A stretch of 64,000 bases of DNA from Panicum virgatum. Its lineage: Eukaryota; Streptophyta; Magnoliopsida; Poales; Poaceae. This document shows, one piece after another, positions 24,706 to 34,902 of the stretch. The position numbers and the translations under genes were made by a program. Under the pieces are notes generated by a model. The model had not been told where the DNA came from. It saw only the letters and a program-made list of their open reading frames with translations, and did no database searches. The DNA lies in the NCBI RefSeq assembly GCF_016808335.1, contig NC_053143.1, positions 51,677,441 to 51,741,440 of the forward strand, written 5' to 3'. The stretch's first letter is position 1. Each line of letters begins with the position of its first letter.

Positions 24706-24774
24706 TAAAATATGAATACAAATAAAACCCTTAAAAAAATTCTCTAAATAATTCACATCAATATTGAGTAAGTA

Positions 24775-24940
24775 ATTCTCCAAGTATGTCACTAAATAAT
24801 TCAATGAAATATTCACTTATTAATTCACACAGTATTTCACTAAGTAATTCACTAAGTCATTCTCCAAGTAATTTATTAAGTCATTCTCCATGTAATTCAC
24901 TAAGTCATTCTCTAAGTATTTCACAAAGTCAAAATGTAAT
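24775..24940. repeat. Minisatellite on 'attcactaagtcattctccaag'
   Basis: About six to eight imperfect units of 12-25 bp are built from TAATTCACTAAGTCATTCTCC. No coding potential. It is followed to 25250 by AT-rich DNA with a doubled 'ggatcggactacgttt' segment (25025-25145) and a (CATA)n-rich tract (25160-25230). Confidence 0.75.
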
Positions 24941-25249
24941 TTTCTACAATATTTTGTAGTCGCTAAGTAATATACATGAAATATTCAAGAAATATTATAA
25001 ATTTTTGACATATTTGCGAGGAGGATTGGATCGGACTTCGTTTAGATGGACATACGAGGTCGAGAAGGGGACTACGTTTGGATCGGACTATGTTTACATG
25101 GACGTATAGATGGACGAGGATTTGATCGAACTACGTTTACATGGATTGGCGTAAGTTTGTAAAATGTACACATACATATACATACACACATGCATACACA
25201 CACATATACATACACACATGCATATACATTAAATTAAAACCCTAATTTA

Positions 25250-26923
25250 CAAATTTACACACATGGATACACATTCACTCTAAATAATATGATCTTTCTA
25301 CTGGCCTAGCCCATATAATGACTTTACAGAATAGACCTACTCACAAGGATTCCAAAAAGTCCTTATTTGCATTTTTATGATTTTTCTACGATTTTTAAAT
25401 GAATTTACAAGTTCACTGCAAAAATTTAAAAACAAATCTAGATATTGCGTAAGGGTCCTTGGTATTTGCAGCAAAGCCCCTAGAAACAATATTGATATTG
25501 CATTTCGGCCCTTGGCCGGAAACAGGGGTACGTAGAGCCAAACCCTAGCTAGGTCGACGGCGCTCGTGCTCCGGCGAGGGGGAGCGGCGATGGCCAGGTC
25601 GAGGGTGCCTTCGGTTGGGGCGGGGATGGCCGGAAAGGGGGTCCTCGCCGTGGCTCGGGTGGCGGCGGCAATGGCGTCCTGCGGCGACGGCGCTCCGGTG
25701 AGTTGCGGAGGCGGGCTCCGGCTGATAACCTGCGGTGGAAGGAGGAGAGTGAGATGGGAGCGACGGCGCGACGCGAGCGGAGCGGCGATGGGAGCTCACC
25801 GTGAGGGCTCGGGCGGCGGCAATGGGAGCGACGGCACGGCGCGAACGCGAGGGTGAGCGACAGCACGGCGCGAGTGAGGGCAAGCAACGGCGCGAGGGCG
25901 TGCGACGACCGTTCCGATGATCTAGGCAGTCGGCGATGGCGGACGCGGCGGCGGAGGAGCAGCGGAGATGGCGGACGCGGCGGCAGAGAAGCAGCGGAGA
26001 TCAAGAAACCAAGTGTTGGGAGAAGAGGAACAAGGCGCACACATTTATCGCCGATATTTTATCGGGTTCATCGATATTTGGCGAGACTGCACAGGTATCA
26101 TACTGTTCTTACGCGCCGTCCGATCGCCTGCTCCAAGTATAACGCGCCGCCGCACGTCGCCGGTCGTCGGATAGAGCAGGCCTAGACCCACTACGAGCGG
26201 TAGGCGCCACCGCTGACCGCCGGCAACGTCGTCGGCGGACGGCGGGCGTGTAATGGCTGGCGGCCACCATGCATGTCCCGCGCCCCCGATCGACGACCTC
26301 TCTCCTCCGGCGCGCGCGTCCTCCACCTCGCGCCCGCCAAGTAGCGAGGCCGCGTCCACCTGTGCGTGCTCTCTCGCCGGCGGCAACATCGACTCCCGCT
26401 CTGCCGGAATTGTTCAAGATGTCAAACTCCACACAACAATTTCTAACAACCACGGCAAGTAGGTTTCCATTTCCAATTCTCTCCACGCACGGATAATGGC
26501 CTCGGTAGCAAAATTGTCCTTCACAACGAAAACGAAAACCTGAGATTGTTCGGGAAGAAAGAACGAAAACCAGAGAAGATTTATTCAAGATCACACTAGT
26601 GTGGAATCGTTGGTCAGTGTAGGCATCATCCTTATCATTCGGCGAACCGAGCGAAGCTCAATTAGTTAGATTTCTTAGAGTGGAACATGCCACCAGAGCT
26701 TTTGAGCCCTCCACTTGATATTAGTACTCGTATCTTTCTATATTTATTCGAGAACTTTCATAAATACTATTTAATAACGGTTTTTAGTAATCTGTGATGA
26801 AATTTAATTGTCATGGATCAACAGATTTTTTGTAGTGCAATTTAGCCGTCAACAAGTGGTGATTTCGTTAATCTCAAAATTTATAGACCGAGTCTCTTGG
26901 AGCTGCTGATAAGAATAGAATTG
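25250..26923. other. Intergenic DNA with two GC-rich islands, no recognised gene
   Basis: 25545-26000 and 26140-26420 are strongly GC-rich inside AT-rich surroundings, with long open frames on both strands (for example minus 25549-26040 and 26109-26594). The translations are Arg/Ala/Pro-rich, differ by frame and match nothing I know. They may be 5' untranslated or first-exon sequence of a transposon or captured gene; I cannot support a CDS. Confidence 0.45.
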
Positions 26924-27039
26924 CATACTACTACAGAACCTCATTGCAAAGGCCATCACCACCGGTTTAAACCAAATCGGCGGTGATAGATTGTTTTTCA
27001 ACCGACGGAGATTCGGTGATAGACCTATGTGAAGTAGTG
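26924..27039. mobile_element. Small terminal-inverted-repeat element (CACTA-like MITE), tentative
   Basis: About 116 bp bounded by CATACTACTACAGAACC and ...ATGTGAAGTAGTG, with inner palindromic CACCACCGGTTTAAACC / CGGCGGTGATAG segments typical of short CACTA-related MITEs. The flanking trinucleotides do not match, so this is a guess from its structure. Confidence 0.35.
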
Positions 27040-28244
27040 AATAGTTGTACTTGTAGAGATGAGTGTGCTTGTAGAAAACAAATCATTCTAGAAAAAAATT
27101 TATGATACATTAGTACGAAGGTAACATAACATTATTTACCCCTATTTATTATTACCTTTATTTGGTATCGAATGGTTGTTGCACGTGCACATGCACGTAC
27201 CAAGTAGGATAAAATGATTTATTTTCTGGAATAAAATTTGAATCATGCAGTTATTTGGTTTTGAGACCGAGGGAGGTATGAAAGAAAAAAATTATTGTTA
27301 TCATTCGAGCGGCCAATACAATAAAACTAGAGTAAAAAACTCAACATTACATGTGGAGGCTCCTATCTAACTTTCAGAAGATGGATAAACTATGTATCTA
27401 TAAAGTTCATTAGGCCTATAGATTAGAGTTCTATTTAGAATCAATATTTAAAAAAATAGTTTAACATTTAAAAATAATGGATTCAACATTTTCTAGAAAC
27501 ATAGTGCAACAATTTTTGAAAAAAAATAATACATTCAAACACTTTTTACCAGCTATCTCAACTTCTTGACATATAGATTCAACATTTTTTTAAAAATGGA
27601 GGGAGCTTCTTCTCCAACGGCAGCGGAGGGGGTCGAGCTCCGGTGGCCCACGCAGGGAGCACGCCGGCCGCCGCCGGCACGAGAGGTGTTTGGCCAGCCA
27701 ACAGCAGTGATCCCACGCAAGCTAGGGCGGCACAATGGGCGGCGGCGCGGGGTAGCACGACCTGCGGTGGGCACGCCGGCGGTGGTGCAGGCCGGCGGTG
27801 GTGCGGCGTGCGGAGATGGCCGGCCTCGGTGATGCACTGGGAGGGAGGCGATGGTGCGGCGCACAGGAAAGGAGGCGGCGACGACGGCGCACGAGAGGAA
27901 GGAGAAAACAGCAGAAGCTAGGGTTGAGGAGGTGATAGATAAAAATCCAACGGACAAGATTGTTTACACGAATCTCAAACACTGGAAAGTGGAGAAGAAA
28001 AAATCTTTTAAAAAATATATAGAATTCCTGCGTACATATATATAGCCAAATAAATTGATCCAATGAAACTGAACACGGCAAAATGAAATTAAAATGCAAC
28101 AATCAATCTGGAGAAGAAAAAAAAACCTCCATACAGTTTTGTCCAAAAGAAATAATGCAGAAAAAATCATATACATGGAAACATAAATTATCTTCTGGTT
28201 AAAAAAGCCTGAAACCAGAGTTCGCATGGAAATATATAGATTAT
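27040..28244. other. Intergenic DNA with a GC-rich island, no recognised gene
   Basis: 27600-27900 is GC-rich with competing frames on both strands. The rest is AT-rich. I see no domain, splice pattern or repeat that I can name. Confidence 0.45.
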
Positions 28245-28537
28245 AGGGCGTGTTTGGAGAACTAACTCTTGGCTATTTGGGATAGAGCTATTTAGCTCAA
28301 GCAAATAGCTTTCCAACAAAATAGCCCTTCATATATTTGGATTCAAAGACTATTTTGCTCATAATGTACTTTTCCAATCATTTGGATGCCACTTTTTCAT
28401 GAGAGAGTGAGAGAATTAGTCGAGCCCATCCGAAAATAGCCCAAATAATCACCTCTTGGGTGGGATATTTTTTTGAGATGAGCTATTTGCAAATAGTCAA
28501 AAACTAGACCTCATGTTTAGAAAGTTTGGACTATATT
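28245..28537. mobile_element. hAT-type MITE remnant(s), tentative
   Basis: It starts GGGCGTGTTTGGAGAACTA, a common opening of grass hAT-like MITEs. The 'ttggctatttgggatagagc' segment is partly mirrored near the right side ('gagctatttgcaaatagtca'). The right end is unclear and runs into CACTA-2 at 28538. Confidence 0.4.
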
Positions 28538-29040
28538 CACTACCGGATTCACTGGCTTTGCCGAGTGCCGGTTACACTCGGCAAAGGCCAGTTTGCACTC
28601 GGCAAACTCTTTGCCGAGTGTAACACTCGGCAAAGCCTCCCACGGCACAGTGGTCTTTACCGAGTGTCGGATTTCGGGCACTCGGCATAGGAGCCACATG
28701 GCGCGACCCTGGGCGGCATCTTTGACGAGTGCCTAACGGCAGGCACTCGGCAAAACGGCCGCCCAGGGTCCCGCCACGTGGTCGCTTTGCCGAGTGCTGG
28801 GTCTGGCACTCGGCAAACTTTCAAATCTTTGCCGAGTGCCTAACGGCAGGCACTCGGCAAAATGGCCACCCAGGGTCCCGCCACGTGGTCGCTTTGCCGA
28901 GTGCTGGGTCCTGGCACTCGGCAAACTTTCAAATCTTTGCCGAGTGCCAGGACTTTAGCACTCGGCAAAGTGGATGTTCTGCTGACGTGTGAAGGCCACT
29001 TTGCCGAGTGTTTTTGCATAAGCACTCGGCAAAGTTGACA
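28538..29040. repeat. CACTA-2 left terminal and subterminal repeats
   Basis: Roughly 15 copies of TTTGCCGAGTGCC or its inverse GGCACTCGGCAAA, including a direct duplication of about 110 bp (28727-28830 and 28840-28947). The motif differs by a single base from the CACTA-1 motif TTTGCCGTGTGCC. 29040-29470 is AT-rich non-coding sequence. Confidence 0.88.
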
Positions 29041-29469
29041 CATTTTTTTTCTTTTTTCTCTGTTTTTCAATATAAATACAACAACAATATATATAAATGC
29101 AGGGACATTATAGGCAGTTATAACAATAAATATATAATTGACAAATACGAGAATAGCATCGATACAAATAACGAGTCCATCACATATATCACAAGTCCGA
29201 TAGACAATACATCACGTAGAACGAGTCCATCACATATATAAAGTCCAATACATAAAATATGTCCACAAGCTAAGAGTCCATCGACACGCCAAGTCCACTA
29301 GAGTACAAGCTACGAGCAGGTGTCACTCACGGTCAGGTGGGGTGGGGGGGGGCAAGATTGCCACGGAGCCGCCGGCGAGTTCCGGTCCGGAGGAGGGTCG
29401 TTCGATGCGTTCCACGACTGATTCTGCAAATAGAAACACATAATTTGAGTAAGAATAACAAAGATATAA

Positions 29470-31554
29470 TAATTAATATCTACAAACAAAGTATACTCAC
29501 GGGAGTGTCAGAAAGTCCTGCAGGAAAGTAAGGCTGAGCTGGTAAGGCGAAGGGAGAAGGCGGCGTCCCATAGTTCATCGACGCGCCAAGTCCTTGCATC
29601 CAGGTGACCATGCTGTGCAACATAACCAACTGCTCCTCCCTCAGCTTCCGCTCCTGCTCCAGCTTGGCCTCGATCTCCATTCGGCACCTCCTCTCCTCCT
29701 CAAACTTAGCCTCCATCTCGGCCTACAAGATTTAAACCTCCATGTTACAATACGAAGCAAAGTTTCATTTTAATCATAGAATGGCAACTAAATCTAAACT
29801 AACCTATCTCTGGTGCACGCTGGCCACTGAAGTCTCAGGCCGTGGGCGTATGGGCTGGGTTGAGTCGGTGGTACTTGCCCTAAGCTGCGAGAGACTGGGC
29901 GTACTCGCCGTGTCGACCAAGCTGTTGGCGATCAAGTACCGCCCGTGCTTATTCCCTTGTCCCGCCCTCATGATGGCTTCCCCGGAGAGTGGCGCGGTGG
30001 TCGGATCCCAAGTCTCCCCATGGAGCGCCCGTCCCACCTCCGTGTATGCATTGATGCGCGCGCAGATGCTTGGGTTTGTGTAGGCCTCTGGTGGAGCCGT
30101 CGGGTTGTAGGCCACGTCCGACGTCGCCCTGCCCATGTGAGACATGGCGTACGCCATGAAGTTGTTGCAAGACTGGCCTAGATGAGACTCCGACTGCCAA
30201 GAAGTCAACAAGATGATTAGTAAGAATTAAAAATATAGCTTTAGAAAGAATGAAGAAATTATTGAACTTACCCAAGTATTCTTGTACTCGCCGAGGCTAA
30301 GTCTCCCTTGATGATGTGCCGGACCCGGCATCATCAAGCGGCGCTCCCGGCATAAGGCGTGCTGGCGGGCCCAATCCTCACTGATCCACTTGTCCACCAT
30401 CATAGACCAGCACTCGGCCTTGTTTGCGCACCAGTTCGGAGGTATCTAAACGTAATGAAGTGCATGACATATTGTAATATCAAATACAAGATAAATGAGT
30501 AGAGATGGCATTTATTTACCCTTAAGTACTGGTCTCGCGTGAGAAAGATGTCCCTTGCGGCTGGTTTCTTGACACTGCTCTTCTCGAACTCGGCGCAGTA
30601 CACAACGACGGCCTGGACACGCGCCTCGTAGTGCATGTCCTTCACCAGCTTGTAGCAAGCCTGGTGAGCCCGCTCGTTCGCCCGGGCCTCATAGCCTTCC
30701 TCGCACCTGTACAAATCCTGCATATATACCCACAAGATAATTGCAATCATTATTCCAAAAATTGAAACAGAATGTGATATTTCAACCATTTTAGTGCGAG
30801 GATGACTTACCCACAACTCCCCGACCACCCGCCTCGCTTTGGTGGTAAAGTTCCTTCCTTCGCGATCAGTAGCGTCCGGGCTGGCCATGTAGTGGTCCCA
30901 TGTGTATGCCGGCTCCAGCACCCCGGCATGCATCACGAGCCCGGGGAAGTGCAGCCGGCACAAAAGACCCAAGATACCATTGGGCTTCCGTTTGTGCTCA
31001 CCAGGCTGCACAAAAAACCACCCCCTGCAAGAGTGTTTAAGGTAAAATTTTAGTTAGTATTGCAATTTTAAATATATGTAATGCATAATAAATAAGTACT
31101 AACATACTTACTCAGGCTCTAATGGCCGAATCATCGGGTGTCTCGCTAGAGGTATCGGACGTCGCGGGAGTTGCGACGGTCCACACAACCACACCACCCG
31201 CTCATCTCCTGCCGCCCCCTCCTCGGCCTCCTCCTCGTCCCCCTCCACGTGCTCCTCCTCCTCCTCGCTCCCCTGGTCCTCCACCCTCTCCTCCTCCTCC
31301 TCCTCCTCCTCCTCGTCCTCTACAGGAGAAGGGGTCCTCTCCCTCCTCCCCCTCCTCACCTTACCTCCTCCACCACTCCCACTACCTCCAACTCCACCCC
31401 TCCCTCTCCGTCTCACTTTCCCTCCCCCTCCTCCACCACCTTTGCGAACACTACGGCTCCCGGACCCCTCGGGTGTGTCGGACCCACTACCGCCTCCTCC
31501 ACCACTACCTCTATACAAGGAGCTCAGCCAAGTCATCTTGTGACCGCCTGGCAT
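29470..31554 (-). pseudogene. CACTA-2 TNP1-like / Ptta-En/Spm protein gene
   Basis: Exonic blocks on the minus strand. 31554-31108: Gly/Arg-rich then Glu-rich N-terminus ending in RPIPLARHPMIRPLEPE. 31011-30400: KPNGILGLLCRLHFPGLVMH, KARRVVGELW, then HQACYKLVKDMHYEARVQA. The signature region about 30440-30270: MVDKWISEDWARQH and GPAHHQGRLSLGEYKNTW. 30211-29804: MAYAMSHMGRATSD and PPEAYTNPS. 29716-29480: coiled coil MEAKFEEERRCRMEIEAKLE. These follow the order in CACTA-1. Most blocks are open and joined by plausible introns, so this copy is better kept than CACTA-1, but I did not confirm an unbroken spliced frame. The family protein binds the subterminal motif. Confidence 0.65.
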
Positions 31555-31683
31555 CTTTGTTCAGTTACCTGAAATCAAAAGGAGTGAACGAATTAGTCAG
31601 GATAAACAATACTTGCAAATAAATGAAAATAAAGAAAATATAACTACAAATTAGCATAATACATATTAAATATTGCGAGTCCT

Positions 31684-34025
31684 ACATGTTTTAGAAGTAG
31701 TCATCATAATCGGGATTAGCTGGATCGTAATCCTCATCATCACTATCAGCTATGTCAACATAACCAGCAGAATCTGAAGGAGGAATGTCGACTTCACTGT
31801 CTCTGCCTAAACGTAGTCGCTCTAGTAATTGTAAGTCCTGAATATTTTGAACCTCATCTCCACCTTCCTCATCAACTTCCCTTTCATTGTCGACTTCCAT
31901 TCCAATCTCATCGGATAAGTCTATCTCAAAACTCCCTTGTAGCCCCTCTTCTTGAAAAAACTCTCTATCATTGTTGTAATCTTCATTGTTTGGGAGAGGT
32001 AGTTTGCAGTGTGGCGATACTTTATACACAACATCCCAACCCCGAAGACGGTGGTCGGTTTGGCACGGGTATGAGAGATAATAAACTTGTATGGCTTGTT
32101 GAGCCACAATGTACACATCTTCACCTTGTAACGTTGAATCCTGTCGAATTTCGACTAGACCAACACTAGGGGTATGTCTTGTTAATGTTGGATCAAACCA
32201 ATGGCATTTGAAAATGACTGGGGTGAGTGGTACAGAACCATGAAACTTGAGTTCGTATATTTTTTCAACTCTTCCGTAATACTCGACTCCGTCTTGACCT
32301 GGCGTAAAAACGCTGGTATTAGTGGTTCTTCGATTGGGTCGACTCTGCTCATATGTCATTGTGTGGAAGCGATATACATTCACGTCATAAATGTTAAATG
32401 ACTTGAGCCTGTAGCTAAAACCATCGACAACCTGTCTCAACTCGGCACTCATGGACGAATCAGTTTGGCCCTGCAAGCGTATGCAGGATAGTTTGTCATA
32501 TAGTTCGAGGACAACGAAATGAAATAGAACTATGAATTCAAGACTACCTTCTGTTGAAACCAATAAATGAAATCGGGCTGTGAATTTCCCACGCCATTTT
32601 TAAGAAGACTCTCCATTTCCATCGGAGTTGGAACCCTTGAGCGATGTCAAAATAGTTGTTGAAATTCCCTGTATCAAAAATGACAAAGGGGGTTGGATGC
32701 TAAGTAGTGAAAACTTGTGAAACGGAAACTCGTGAATTGGGCACAATGTTGAGTACTTACACAATATACGGCTCCACCTCGGAAAGGTTGGTCAACACGT
32801 ATAGCATGATACGGCGCCACTCTTCATGGTTCAAGGTCTTATACCTCGCATCACTTGCACTTCCAAGTTGTCATCGGAAGATGCTGAGACTCGATTCATT
32901 ATCGCCAGCATTGTAACGAGGGGGTGGATTATGCACGCTGGGAAGATTGTCACCATAGTATTTGGTTGTGAAGTTTGACACCTCCTCCAAAATATATGAC
33001 TCTGCAATAGAAGCTTCAATTTTACATTTATTTTTGCATTTCGTTCGAAGGACCTTCTGACATCTCTCAATTGGATAGCACCAACGGTACTGCACAGCCC
33101 CCCCCCATCCGTGCCTCGTACGGAAGATGTAGAAGCGAATGCTACATTGGATTGAAGAAGGCGGGTGGAAAGATCTTCTCCAGCTTACATAGCAACACAG
33201 GGCCACTTTTTCCATGTCCAAAATGACGACCCGAGATAACTCCTTAGCACACAGCTGGCGGAAGAAATTGCTCAACTCTGCCAACACTCGCCATATATTA
33301 TCAGGGAGATAGCCTTGAACCATCACAGGAAGAAGCCGCTCAATCCATATGTGGTAGTCATGACTCTTCAGCCCGTTGATTCGCATCGTAGTCAAATTAA
33401 CTCCCCTCCTCATATTCGCTGCATACCCATCTGGAAAGTGTAACTTTTGGATCCACTCTAGTGCTTCCTTTTTTTGGGGCCTCGTTAGGATGAAATCTGC
33501 CGGAGTCTTCCTCCATTGTCTCCCTGGTCTCAGAGTCTTCATTTCGTATCTTGGTCTATCGCACAACGTTGCCAGATCCACTCGAGCCTTGACTTTGTCC
33601 TTCGTCTTATTAGGAATGTCCATGACAGTTCCAAAAAGAGCCTCGCCCCAATTCTTTTCAGTGTGCATGGCATAAATATTGTGTGGAAGGAGGAGATCAT
33701 TAATATAGGGAAGCCTCCACAAGCCAGAGACCTGAGTCCAGGAATGTTCTTCGCCATATCCCACAAAACCACCTGCATCATTGACTTGGAGAGCATATAT
33801 CTGAGCATGAAGCACGGCACCCGTCAGCATCTGCGGTGCAGATTGTGTAACTACGAGACCTTTCGTGAAGTTCTTAATGTCTCTTCTAAATGGATGGTCA
33901 GCAGGAAGGAATTGTCGATGTTTGTCAAACGACGAATACTTGCCCCCCTTTCTCAACCAAATGAACTGCAGAGTTGCCTTGCATATTGGGCATGTGAACT
34001 TTCCATGAGTACACCACCCACAGAA
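31684..34025 (-). pseudogene. CACTA-2 TNP2-type transposase, N-terminally truncated
   Basis: The minus strand encodes the transposase C-terminal two-thirds. At the truncated upstream edge is a zinc-ribbon-like THGKFTCPICKATLQFIW (to about 34020). Then KGGKYSSFDKHRQFLPADHP and a DUF4218-like block with INGLKSHDYHIWIERLLPVM, LAELSNFFRQLCAKELS and YPIERCQKVLRTKCK (33956-32871). Finally a DUF4216-like block (32563-31691) with FKCHWFDP and GWDVVYKVSPHCKLPLPN and an acidic tail ...YDPANPDYDDYF. A frame change occurs in the DUF4218 block (about 33180-33120). In En/Spm, TNP2 is the protein thought to cut the ends; this copy lacks its N-terminus. Confidence 0.82.
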
Positions 34026-34060
34026 AATTTGAGATATTCAAATGTACTTTTCGTTGGTAA

Positions 34061-34343
34061 AAAAATTAATTCAAATTAAAAAGTGTTCAACTACAAAGTT
34101 GTATAACTTCTAAAGTTCTACAACTTTTATTTTGGTCATTTGTTCATCCGAAATAGTGGTAGTAACATTGTTTACAAGTCTTGTATATCTCTCTTGTAAT
34201 TTCAGAAAATTATAAAAGAGATATAGATTTTGTGAACAACATTACTAATGCTTTTTAGAATGAAAAAATGACTAAAATAAAAGTTGTATATCTTGAGAAG
34301 TTTTACAATTTTGTAAATGACAACTTTTTTATTTGAATTAATT
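34061..34343. repeat. Imperfect inverted repeat, two arms of about 140 bp
   Basis: The left arm from about 34061 ('aattaattcaaattaaaaag') is mirrored by the right arm ending about 34343 ('ttgaattaattt'). Inner matched blocks include 'caacttttattttggtcatt' against 'gactaaaataaaagttgta' and 'tgtatatctctcttgtaatt' against 'aattataaaagagatataga'. The loop is very short, near 34205. A transcript would fold into a long hairpin. It lies 560 bp upstream of the MATE start codon and right beside the CACTA-2 breakpoint. Confidence 0.8.
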
Positions 34344-34902
34344 TACTATTTCAATGTGTGCTTTGAATTTCGTAATTGCCGTGTGGCAAAAAAAAAAAAA
34401 GCACACGCCAAAGCATCACTCGGAGTCGACGTCCGGTGTCCCTGACGATCAGCCGGACTCTATCACAAGCCAGCATGCCCCTTGGATCACAAGCCAGGAC
34501 GATCCTATCAGTTGGAGCCTGGATCCGAGGCACGTGAGAAGGTCGATGCGAGCACATGAGGCGGTCGATCCAATGGAGATGCTGGTCAACAGAAGCGTGA
34601 GAGTGGCCTGATCTTGCGGGCCAGAGCACCATCGGCATCCAAATCGATCAAAATGAACGTACGTTGACCAGCTTCATAAACAAACAGCTTAAATAAAAAA
34701 TTAGCAAAGGTAACAAAAATGTGCTCCATCCATCCATGAGAGAGTGGAGCTCATCATCAAGTGATGCTCATCGACACCATTATCGCAACTGATCAGTGGC
34801 CTGCCAAAAATAGCAGGAGCCAGTAAGTAGGAGGCGAACCCGGCCGTCTACCTATTACCTGCTGCTAGCTCCTCTCGCCGTCAGCCCGCCTCATCCGGCG
34901 AC
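34344..34902. promoter_or_regulatory. Upstream region of the MATE gene
   Basis: Between the inverted repeat and the start codon: an A13 tract at about 34387-34399 with 'gccgtgtggc' before it, then unique-looking sequence. I see no convincing TATA box within 100 bp of the ATG. The 34340-34660 frames are unrecognised. Confidence 0.35.

Larger units (their letters stand above)
19800..24720 (-). mobile_element. CACTA-3 (Ulp1-protease-bearing CACTA family), right end not found
   Basis: The left end is CACTACTACATAAAGG at 19800, followed by palindromic subterminal repeats of TTTTGTCCCGGTTGG to about 20012. The same terminal family makes the complete deletion derivative at 56200-58159, whose right-hand 560 bp is a reverse copy of 19800-20550. 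Minus-strand coding remains run from about 24705 to 20390. I could not find a matching inverted end to the right, so the element is truncated or its end has drifted beyond recognition. Confidence 0.75.
28538..34030 (-). mobile_element. CACTA-2 (En/Spm superfamily), right end missing
   Basis: The left end CACTACCGGA (28538-28547) is followed by repeats of TTTGCCGAGTGCC in both orientations to about 29035, then two minus-strand genes in the usual order: TNP2-type transposase upstream (34025-31684) and TNP1-like protein downstream (31554-29470). No inverse terminus TCCGGTAGTG is seen to the right, and the transposase is cut within its N-terminal half near 34025, so the element is truncated. Confidence 0.85.

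Noticed and set aside
26924..27039. Right end of CACTA-3
   Set aside because: It ends in AAGTAGTG, but no CCGGGACAAAA subterminal repeats precede it and the flanking GGC of the left end is not repeated.
34370..34410. A CACTA-1-type right terminus near 'gccgtgtggc' and the A13 run
   Set aside because: No TCCGGTAGTG end and only one degenerate motif; it cannot be told from chance.
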